NCBI GenBank assembly: GCA_937967805.1
Contig: CALBTC010000007.1
Span: 1 to 11,713 of the forward strand
Reading direction: 5' to 3'
From: an uncultured Anaerolineaceae bacterium
Lineage (GTDB): Bacteria; Chloroflexota; Anaerolineae; Promineifilales; Promineifilaceae
Length of the DNA stretch: 11,713 nt
In this document: positions 6,853 to 11,713 of the stretch, piece after piece
How the letters are laid out: each line of letters begins with the position of its first letter
Numbering within the stretch: position 1 is the stretch's first letter
The notes under the pieces: model-generated
What the model saw: only the letters and a program-made list of their open reading frames with translations
The model's database searches: none
What the model was told of the DNA's origin: nothing
Program-made: the position numbers and the translations under genes

Positions 6853-6941
6853 TGTCATTCCCGCGATGGCGGGAATCCACTGCGGTAACAAATGGATGCC
6901 TGCCGGAGTTTATCCCCGCGAAGGCGGGGGCAGGCATGACA
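6853..6941. repeat. 89-bp palindromic repeat with TGTCAT/ATGACA ends
   Basis: The element runs from TGTCAT to ATGACA and contains two hairpins. The first is ATTCCCGC / GCGGGAAT (6857-6864 and 6869-6876) with a four-base loop. The second has an outer 9-bp stem, ATGCCTGCC (6896-6904) with GGCAGGCAT (6929-6937), around an inner CCCCGC / GCGGGG (6914-6919 and 6924-6929). It strongly resembles the 'TGTCATTCCCGCGA' intergenic repeats found in many bacteria, which behave like small non-autonomous mobile or REP-like elements. It lies between the secreted-protein and ATPase genes and ends 19 bases before the ATPase start. Confidence 0.8.
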
Positions 6942-6960
6942 ATGCAAACGAGTTAGATTT

Positions 6961-7914
6961 ATGTCAGCAATCATCGAAATACAAGGCCTAACCAAAAAAT
7001 ATGGCGATCTGACCGCCCTTAATGATCTCACGCTCAACATTGATGAAGGCGAGGTTTTTGGCTTCATTGGCCCCAACGGCGCAGGCAAGACCACCACCAT
7101 GCGCATTCTCACCACGCTGCTCAAGCCCACCAGCGGCAAAGCGTGGGTGGCCGGCGAATCGGTCATCGACAACCCACGGGCCGTGCGGCGTAACATCGGC
7201 TACATGCCGGACTTCTTTGGCGTGTACGACGATATGAAAGTGTGGGAATATCTCGACTTTTTTGCCGCCTGCTATGACATTCCCCCCGCCACCCGCCTGG
7301 GCATGATCGATGATCTGCTGGCGCTGGTGGATTTGGGTCATAAAAAGGATGCCTTCGTAGATAGCCTGAGCCGCGGCATGAAGCAGCGGCTCTGCCTGGC
7401 GCGCACGCTGGCCCACGATCCGCAGGTGCTCATTTTGGACGAGCCGGCCAGCGGCCTGGACCCGCGTGCCCGCATCGAGATGCGCGAACTGCTGCGCGAG
7501 CTGAAGCTGATGGGCAAGACCATTTTCTTCTCGTCGCACATTTTGTCTGAAGTAGCGGACATTTGCACCAGCATCGCCATTTTAGAGGCGGGCAGCCTAG
7601 TTGCCTACGGCGACATGAGCGAAATGAAGCGCCAACTGCGGGCTCATCGCCTCATCCAGATTCGCGTGCTGGGCGAACTGCTGCCGCTACAGGAATTTTT
7701 GCTGCGGCACGAGGCGGTCGAAAGCATCATCACCTCCGAGGAGGTCGATATCCCATCGGACGCCCTCCGCTTTGATTTCACCGGCGACGACGAAAGCTTG
7801 AGCGGCTTGCTGGCCAGCCTGATTGCCAACAACTTCCGCGTGGTTGCCTTTCAGGAAGAAACGGGTGATCTGGAAGATGTCTTTTTGCAGGTAACCAAAG
7901 GGATTGTGAACTGA
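6961..7914 (+). CDS. ABC-2-type exporter, ATP-binding protein
   Basis: This 317-residue cytosolic ATPase energises the two permeases encoded next to it. All main motifs are present: Walker A GPNGAGKT at 37-44, signature LSRGM at 136-140, Walker B VLILDEPAS at 156-164 with catalytic E161, D-loop SGLDP at 164-168 and the switch histidine H193 in FFSSHIL. The Q-loop position reads GYMPDFFGVYDDM, with Asp (D84) where Gln is classical. Residues 230-317 form the extra C-terminal domain common in CcmA/NatA-like ATPases. The ATG at 6961 gives a standard N terminus (IEIQGLTKKYGDLTAL), but no clear Shine-Dalgarno is seen; the upstream gap is mostly a palindromic repeat. The permease start lies one base after this stop, so the two genes should be coupled. 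No ACGGCCGT site occurs in the gene. Confidence 0.95.
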   Translation: MSAIIEIQGLTKKYGDLTALNDLTLNIDEGEVFGFIGPNGAGKTTTMRILTTLLKPTSGKAWVAGESVIDNPRAVRRNIGYMPDFFGVYDDMKVWEYLDFFAACYDIPPATRLGMIDDLLALVDLGHKKDAFVDSLSRGMKQRLCLARTLAHDPQVLILDEPASGLDPRARIEMRELLRELKLMGKTIFFSSHILSEVADICTSIAILEAGSLVAYGDMSEMKRQLRAHRLIQIRVLGELLPLQEFLLRHEAVESIITSEEVDIPSDALRFDFTGDDESLSGLLASLIANNFRVVAFQEETGDLEDVFLQVTKGIVN

Positions 7915-7915
7915 G

Positions 7916-8764
7916 GTGATCTCCCTGGCACGGCTGCGGCATGGTTGGCGCTGGGTTCGTTCACTGAATGAGAACCCCATTTACCTACGCGAAAAAGGCA
8001 GTTGGGGCAATCCAAATCCATTTTATGAGACGCTGCGCCGCTATTCGCCCTTTGTGGTGATGGGGGCCATTTTATTGGGCCTTTGCGCGGGCACCAATCC
8101 GGCCCTTTTGGGCGCCACAGAAGATGATGAGCTGTTTGCTTTTTTGTGCGTGCTTTGTTTGCCCGGCGCGCTGCTGTCTATGTTAACAATTTATGGCTCG
8201 TTTATGGCGCCGGCTTTAACAGCACCAACCATCAGCATGGAGATGGATCGGGGTACCTGGGATATTTTGCGCCTGACGCCCCATTCCACTGCGTCGATTT
8301 TGCTGGCCAAGCTGTTTGGCGGATTGTCCCGCCTGCCCATCTGGCGGGTGATGGCCATTTTGAGCGTCTTCCAGGCGTTGATGCTGTTTTGCGTGCTGAG
8401 TTTTGCGGCGGGCGTCACGGCGACTTCGGCTTCGCTCAGTGCGGGTGTTGCCGGTTTTTTCATAGGGCTGGGGGCATTGATACGGCCGTGGGTTGAAGTG
8501 CTGTTTGCCGCTTTTACCGGCATGTATTTGTCCACCTGGGTACGCTCAGCGCGATATGCGCTGGCGGGCAGCTACACCATCGTGGTACTGATGAAAGTTT
8601 TTAGCAACAGCGGCATCTGGCTGGGCATCTGGAGCCTGCTGGGCGTCAATGACAGCGGCCTGTTAACCGGCAGCATTTTATCACCGGCGATTGTGTATGG
8701 AACGGCCGTGATCTTCCTCTGGTGGGGCATTGTGCGGCAGGCCAACAAACTGAGCATCACTTGA
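7916..8764 (+). CDS. ABC-2-type permease, first subunit
   Basis: This 282-residue protein is a membrane subunit of the exporter. Hydrophobic helices are visible at about 45-65, 75-100, 143-168, 173-190, 192-208, 218-230 and 255-273. The stretch ISMEMDRGTWDILRLTPHSTASILLAKL (107-134, here written in its key parts: E109, D111, R112, T114, L118, TP at 121-122, K132) is the cytoplasmic motif typical of ABC-2 permeases that contacts the ATPase. The start is GTG at 7916, one base after the ATPase stop; AAAGGG lies about 13 bases upstream, rather far, so translation probably depends on coupling. The N terminus (PIYLREKGSW, 21-30) is charged and cytosolic. Its sequence differs clearly from the second permease, so the exporter is probably a heterodimer. 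Confidence 0.85.
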   Translation: MISLARLRHGWRWVRSLNENPIYLREKGSWGNPNPFYETLRRYSPFVVMGAILLGLCAGTNPALLGATEDDELFAFLCVLCLPGALLSMLTIYGSFMAPALTAPTISMEMDRGTWDILRLTPHSTASILLAKLFGGLSRLPIWRVMAILSVFQALMLFCVLSFAAGVTATSASLSAGVAGFFIGLGALIRPWVEVLFAAFTGMYLSTWVRSARYALAGSYTIVVLMKVFSNSGIWLGIWSLLGVNDSGLLTGSILSPAIVYGTAVIFLWWGIVRQANKLSIT

Positions 8765-8792
8765 GTAATTACCCAGTTACCCAATTACTCAA
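8761..8792. repeat. Inverted and direct AATTAC repeat over a stop codon
   Basis: TTGAGTAATT (8761-8770) and AATTACTCAA (8783-8792) form a perfect 10-bp stem with a 12-base loop; the first arm includes the stop codon of permease one. The stretch also contains four tandem units of the form (A)(A/G)TTAC(C/T)C. No T-run follows, and the next gene starts 23 bases downstream, so a strong terminator is unlikely. Confidence 0.6.
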
Positions 8793-8814
8793 TTACAATC
8801 AATTCAGAGGCATT

Positions 8815-9768
8815 ATGACTGAACTTGTACCAGAATCACCCATCAAAAAGAAAAGCTTCTGGCAGCGACTGCGGGAAAATCCGGTAACGGTAAAGGAGCT
8901 GCGCAGCCGAATGCGTGGGCGGCGCGCTTTTGTCGTGCTCACCATTCACCTGGTGGTGATGAGCGCCTTCATCACCCTGGTTTATTCCGCCTTTGCTTCG
9001 TCTGCCAGCGGGCCTTTTGGGCCGGATTCCCGCGATGTAGGCAAGGTCATCTTTAGCTCGGTGCTGGGCTTGCAGGTGATGCTGGTCATTTTTGTCGGGC
9101 CATCGTTTACCGCCGGAGCCATCAGCGGTGAAAAAGAGCGGCAAACGTATGATCTGCTGCGCACCACGCTGCTGTCGGCCAGATCGTTTGTGGCGGGCAA
9201 GCTGGTTTCTGCCTTGAGCTACGTGCTGCTGCTGATCTTTGCCGCCATCCCGCTGCAATCGATTGCCTTTTTGATGGGCGGTGTCGCTTTTATCGAACTG
9301 TTTTTATCCCAGGTGATTGTGTTAGTGGGGGCCGTTGTTTTTGCTTTGTGGGGTTTGTATTCTTCGGCACGGATGCGCACCACCCTGTCTTCCAGCGTCG
9401 TTACCTTTGCCGGCTCGCTGTTTGTCACCGTGGGCATTCCCGTCATTGTGGGACTGTTTGCCATGATTTTAAGTCCATTTTTTGCCGGCGCAGCCATCCT
9501 CAGCTGGCAGGTAGAAGCAGCTCTCATGTACGTGCTGATGTTTCTGGCCTCAACCAATCTGCCGGCCACGCTCATTGTCAGCGATGTGGTGCTGGTGGAA
9601 GAGGGCTCGCTCTGGTATTTTAGCAGTGTCGTCGGCGGCGCTTCGGGAACCAGCCACACAATCTGGCTCTTTTCGCCCTGGCCGCTCTTTTTGATTTTGT
9701 ACAGCCTGCTGGCAATTATCCTCTTCTGGGCCACCGTGCGCCGGGTGCGGAAGATAGCCACGCAGTGA
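8815..9768 (+). CDS. ABC-2-type permease, second subunit
   Basis: This 317-residue membrane protein has the ABC-2 permease hallmark ISGEKERQTYDLLRTTLLS at residues 103-121, the cytoplasmic segment after helix two. Membrane helices are visible at about 38-60, 82-102, 133-152, 158-182, 196-222, 232-258 and 290-308. The N terminus reads NPVTVKELRSRMRGRRAF (22-39), typical of subunits that keep a basic cytosolic tail before helix one. ATG 8815 is chosen because AGAGG at 8806-8810 precedes it by four bases; the frame could be extended to a start at 8722, but that would translate the AATTAC repeat and overlap permease one. It should pair with permease one and the ATPase. No ACGGCCGT site is present, whereas permease one has two. 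Confidence 0.9.
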   Translation: MTELVPESPIKKKSFWQRLRENPVTVKELRSRMRGRRAFVVLTIHLVVMSAFITLVYSAFASSASGPFGPDSRDVGKVIFSSVLGLQVMLVIFVGPSFTAGAISGEKERQTYDLLRTTLLSARSFVAGKLVSALSYVLLLIFAAIPLQSIAFLMGGVAFIELFLSQVIVLVGAVVFALWGLYSSARMRTTLSSSVVTFAGSLFVTVGIPVIVGLFAMILSPFFAGAAILSWQVEAALMYVLMFLASTNLPATLIVSDVVLVEEGSLWYFSSVVGGASGTSHTIWLFSPWPLFLILYSLLAIILFWATVRRVRKIATQ

Positions 9769-9772
9769 ATTA

Positions 9773-9831
9773 GCCACAGAGGGCACAGAGAATTTAGAGA
9801 GCTTCTCTTTTGCCTCTCTGCTCTCTGTGGC
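9773..9831. repeat. CCACAGAG / CTCTGTGG inverted repeat
   Basis: The left arm (9773-9792, beginning GCCACAGAG) and the right arm (9812-9831, ending CTCTGTGGC) match as reverse complements in about 16 of 20 positions around a 19-base space. This resembles the 'CCACAGAGG...CTCTGTGG' intergenic repeats seen in several phyla. It starts four bases after the permease stop and ends 11 bases before the next ATG, taking the place where a ribosome site would be expected. Confidence 0.7.
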
Positions 9832-9842
9832 GAAAAATTTTG

Positions 9843-11501
9843 ATGAACGAACGATTTGAGGAATTGAAGCAGCAGTTAAAGCGGTGGAACGGCCGTCGCC
9901 GGCTGCGTGATGGCTTGTTGTGGCTGCCGCGCGGCCTGCTGCTTGGCCTGCTGCTGGGTGTCGTCGTGGCCACTATCGCCCGCTTCCGTCCGCTGCTGAC
10001 GAATGCGGAAGTCGGCTACGTGGCCGGCGGCCTGGGGCTGCTGGGGCTGCTGCTGGCGGTGATTATTTTGCTGGCACGCCGTTTTGATTTGCTGCAGCAG
10101 GCGCGCTTTGCCGACCGGCAGTTTTTGCTGAAAGAACGGGCCAGTACGGCCGTTGAAATCCACACCCACCAACTGGAAGCGACGCCAACTTTTGCCGATT
10201 TGCAGCTGAACGATACGTTAACGGCCGTGCAGCGCGTAGACACCAAAGCGATGCTGCCTTTCAAAATAAATCGGCAGGATTGGCTGGTTGTTTTGTTGGC
10301 GATTGTGTTGTTGGGAACGGCCGTTCTCCTGCCCAATGCCCAAGAAGCCGAACTCCTCAAAAGCCGCGCCATCCAGGAAAGCATCGAAGAGCAGGTGGAG
10401 GCGCTGGAAGCGCTGGAAGAAGAAATCATCCAGAATCCCGAACTGACCGACGAGCAGGAAGAAGAGCTTTTGGAGCCGATTCAAAGCGCTTTGGAAGGAC
10501 TCCAAGAAGGCAGCCTGAGCCAGGAAGAGGCCGTGGCTACCCTATCCGAAGCAGAAGCGGACCTGCGTGAACTGGCGGCGGCCAACGACCAATCCAACCT
10601 GCAGCAATCGCTGCAAGACGCCGGGCAGCCGCTGGCGCAAAACCAGAACAGCCAGTCGCTGGGACAAAATTTGCAAAGCGGTAATTTGTCCCAGGCGGGC
10701 GCGGCTGCGGCGCAGTTGGCGGATAGCTTACCAACCTTGTCTGATGAAGAGTTGGCAGAACTGGCAGAAGATTTGGCGGAAACGGCCGCATCCCTGCAGG
10801 ATGTCGATAGCGAATTAGCCGCAGAGCTCGCTGCCGCTGCTGAAGCCCTGCAAAACGGCAATGTCGCTGCGGCACAGCAGGCGCTCCAGCAAGCCGCCGG
10901 TACCCTTCAGCAGCGCGCCCAAAGCAGCGCCGCCGCCGGGCAGGCCAATGCCGCCGCCAATCAGTTGGGTGAAGGACGGCAGGAAGTAGCCCAGGCAGGC
11001 CAGGGTAATCAATCTGGCCAGGGTGAGCAGGCCGAAGGCAGCGGCCAGGGTCAAGGACAAGGCGAGGGTGAAGGTCAGGGTCAAGGGCAAGGCAGCGGTC
11101 AGGGTTCGGGACAGGGGCAAGGCTCCGGTTCCGGGCAGGGTAATGGCCAGGGACAGGGTTCCGGGCAAGGTGGCCAAGAGGGTGGTCAGGGCGGCGGCAT
11201 CGGTGGGCCAGGACCAGGCGGCGGTCACACCGAGAATGTCTTCGTGCCTGATTTTGTCGATTTGAGCGAGTTTGAAGGTGAAGACATTGAACTGCCCGCT
11301 GAATGTGTTGCCGATCCGGCCTCTTGCGGCGGACTGTTGAGCGAAAACCCCACCGAGTTTGGTGATGAGCAAAGCATCGTCCCCTACGAGCAGGTCTTTG
11401 GCGACTACCGCAACGCCGCCAACGAAGCCCTCGCCGACGACTACATCCCGCTCGGCCTTAAAGGATACATTCGCGACTACTTTTCATCCCTCGAACCGTA
11501 G
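9843..11501 (+). CDS. Membrane protein with coiled-coil region, Gly/Gln tract and C-terminal domain
   Basis: This 552-residue protein is of unknown function. Three membrane helices are likely at about 25-47, 57-78 and 146-164, after a basic N terminus (RWNGRRRLRDG). A long, acidic, Glu/Leu/Ala-rich region (170-380) should be helical and coiled-coil-like. Residues 387-460 are a low-complexity Gly/Gln/Ser tract. A compact C-terminal domain follows (462-552), with Cys488 and Cys495 and the end VPYEQVFGDYRNAANEAL...YIPLGLKGYIRDYFSSLEP. The layout recalls DUF4175-type proteins, and the C terminus recalls, from memory, proteins encoded near MoxR/DUF58 genes; neither link is proven. ATG 9843 is chosen since the alternative at 9810 lies within an intergenic repeat; no ribosome site is seen. 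It shares strand with the exporter and follows it after 74 bases. Four ACGGCCGT sites lie in its first 500 bases. Confidence 0.8.
   Translation: MNERFEELKQQLKRWNGRRRLRDGLLWLPRGLLLGLLLGVVVATIARFRPLLTNAEVGYVAGGLGLLGLLLAVIILLARRFDLLQQARFADRQFLLKERASTAVEIHTHQLEATPTFADLQLNDTLTAVQRVDTKAMLPFKINRQDWLVVLLAIVLLGTAVLLPNAQEAELLKSRAIQESIEEQVEALEALEEEIIQNPELTDEQEEELLEPIQSALEGLQEGSLSQEEAVATLSEAEADLRELAAANDQSNLQQSLQDAGQPLAQNQNSQSLGQNLQSGNLSQAGAAAAQLADSLPTLSDEELAELAEDLAETAASLQDVDSELAAELAAAAEALQNGNVAAAQQALQQAAGTLQQRAQSSAAAGQANAAANQLGEGRQEVAQAGQGNQSGQGEQAEGSGQGQGQGEGEGQGQGQGSGQGSGQGQGSGSGQGNGQGQGSGQGGQEGGQGGGIGGPGPGGGHTENVFVPDFVDLSEFEGEDIELPAECVADPASCGGLLSENPTEFGDEQSIVPYEQVFGDYRNAANEALADDYIPLGLKGYIRDYFSSLEP
11001..11222 (+). 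repeat. In-frame Gly/Gln hexanucleotide tract
   Basis: Irregular tandem 6-base units of the form GG(N)CA(A/G) encode Gly-Gln pairs, broken by Gly-Ser and Gly-Glu pairs, over about 74 residues. Third codon positions vary between units, so this is an old, selected protein repeat rather than a recent slippage run. It is probably a flexible linker between the coiled-coil part and the C-terminal domain. Confidence 0.85.
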
Positions 11502-11502
11502 C

Positions 11503-11519
11503 CGCGCATTCTTTGCGCG
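11503..11519. terminator. Short GC hairpin after the last gene, weak terminator candidate
   Basis: CGCGCA (11503-11508) pairs with TGCGCG (11514-11519) around loop TTCTT, two bases after the stop codon. It is followed by CAAAACC, so no T-run exists on the plus strand and intrinsic termination is doubtful. Confidence 0.35.
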
Positions 11520-11565
11520 CAAAACCTGGGGAGATTGAACCTGGCAAAACAAAACAACCTTCACC

Positions 11566-11684
11566 TGTCATTTCGAGAGCCTGCACTGAGGCCGCCGAAG
11601 TGTCCTCTGAGAAATCCCTGACGCGTTCGCAGACCAGTTGTTTGCCAGAAGAGTAGAGAGATTTCTCGCCAAAAGCGGCTCGAA
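11566..11684. repeat. TGTCATTTCGAG-type inverted repeat
   Basis: The element begins TGTCATTTCGAG and has two sets of arms: TTCGAG (11572-11577) with CTCGAA (11679-11684), and GAGAAATC (11609-11616) with GATTTCTC (11660-11667). It looks like a worn copy of the 'TGTCATTTCGAGCG...GAGAAATCTC' intergenic repeats known from many genomes. The right end lacks the expected ATGACA. The last 212 bases of the window (11502-11713) hold this element, the small hairpin and no gene. Confidence 0.6.
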
Positions 11685-11713
11685 GCAACTGTGTAATGCG
11701 AAACCCGAATTTA

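Larger units (their letters stand above)
130..10324. repeat. Dispersed ACGGCCGT palindrome, 19 copies
   Basis: The 8-base palindrome ACGGCCGT starts at 130, 255, 433, 697, 1763, 1907, 2048, 2695, 4074, 4930, 5077, 5428, 6079, 8482, 8702, 9889, 10146, 10221 and 10317. One-base variants occur, for instance ACGACCGT at 559 and ACGGCCGC at 10782. All 19 copies are inside genes. Several are part of the longer palindrome GGAAACGGCCGTTTCC or close relatives. The start and end given here are only the outermost copies; the space between is not one element. Confidence 0.9.

Noticed and set aside
6853..6941. CRISPR-like repeat arrangement
   Set aside because: There are two unlike hairpins, not evenly spaced direct repeats with spacers; a REP-like element explains it better.
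6988..7539. 183-residue open frame opposite the ABC ATPase gene
   Set aside because: It is antisense to a strongly conserved gene with all ABC motifs, and its sequence has no recognisable domain.
8722..8814. N-terminal extension of permease two
   Set aside because: It would overlap permease one and translate the AATTAC repeat; ATG 8815 has AGAGG just upstream.
10815..11372. 185-residue open frame opposite the Gly/Gln tract
   Set aside because: It is the mirror of a low-complexity GC-rich coding repeat, which keeps the opposite strand free of stops; its Leu/Thr/Ala runs are artefacts of the repeat.
11503..11519. Strong intrinsic terminator after the cluster
   Set aside because: The stem is only 6 bp and is followed by an A-rich stretch, not a T-run, so it is kept only as a weak candidate.

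Overview
The window is about 11.7 kb of bacterial chromosome holding ten complete protein genes. No rRNA, tRNA, CRISPR array or transposase gene is visible. The best guess for the source is a moderately GC-rich member of the Chloroflexota (Anaerolineae-like). This rests on the gene mix (bacterial translin homologue, DUF2877, DUF4230, YlxP, a large ABC-2 export cluster), on short hairpin repeats in most intergenic gaps, and on promoter boxes placed directly before ATG codons. It is an inference from style; no phylogenetic marker gene is present.

Left part (1-4211), single genes of unrelated function: a DUF2877/AllH-family protein (61-924, +) that probably overlaps the end of an upstream gene by 4 bases; a translin-family protein (1034-1663, +); a four-helix membrane protein of unknown function (1699-2115, -); a short thioredoxin-reductase-like flavoprotein without the NADPH domain or the CxxC pair (2302-2853, +); a membrane-anchored DUF4230 protein (2930-3655, -); and the DUF503/YlxP protein (3924-4211, +).

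Right part (4354-11501), one co-directional cluster: a secreted, membrane-anchored protein of about 820 residues with a Rossmann-like core; an ABC ATPase; two different ABC-2-type permeases; and a 552-residue membrane protein with a long coiled-coil-like region, a Gly/Gln tract and a conserved-looking C-terminal domain. The likely unit is an ABC-2 exporter working with two large envelope proteins. The substrate is not evident. The cluster may continue past the right edge, but the last 212 bases hold no gene.

Two patterns cut across the genes. First, the 8-base palindrome ACGGCCGT occurs 19 times, where about 0.2 would be expected for a random 8-mer. Every copy lies inside a gene, and 16 are in the frame that reads Thr-Ala-Val. 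This resembles the HIP1 palindrome of cyanobacteria. Second, most junctions between genes carry an inverted repeat, and six different sequences are used in this one window. In addition, two genes (YlxP and the 827-residue protein) have a -10-like box exactly 7 bases before the ATG and no ribosome binding site, which suggests leaderless mRNAs; a third has a near-leaderless arrangement.
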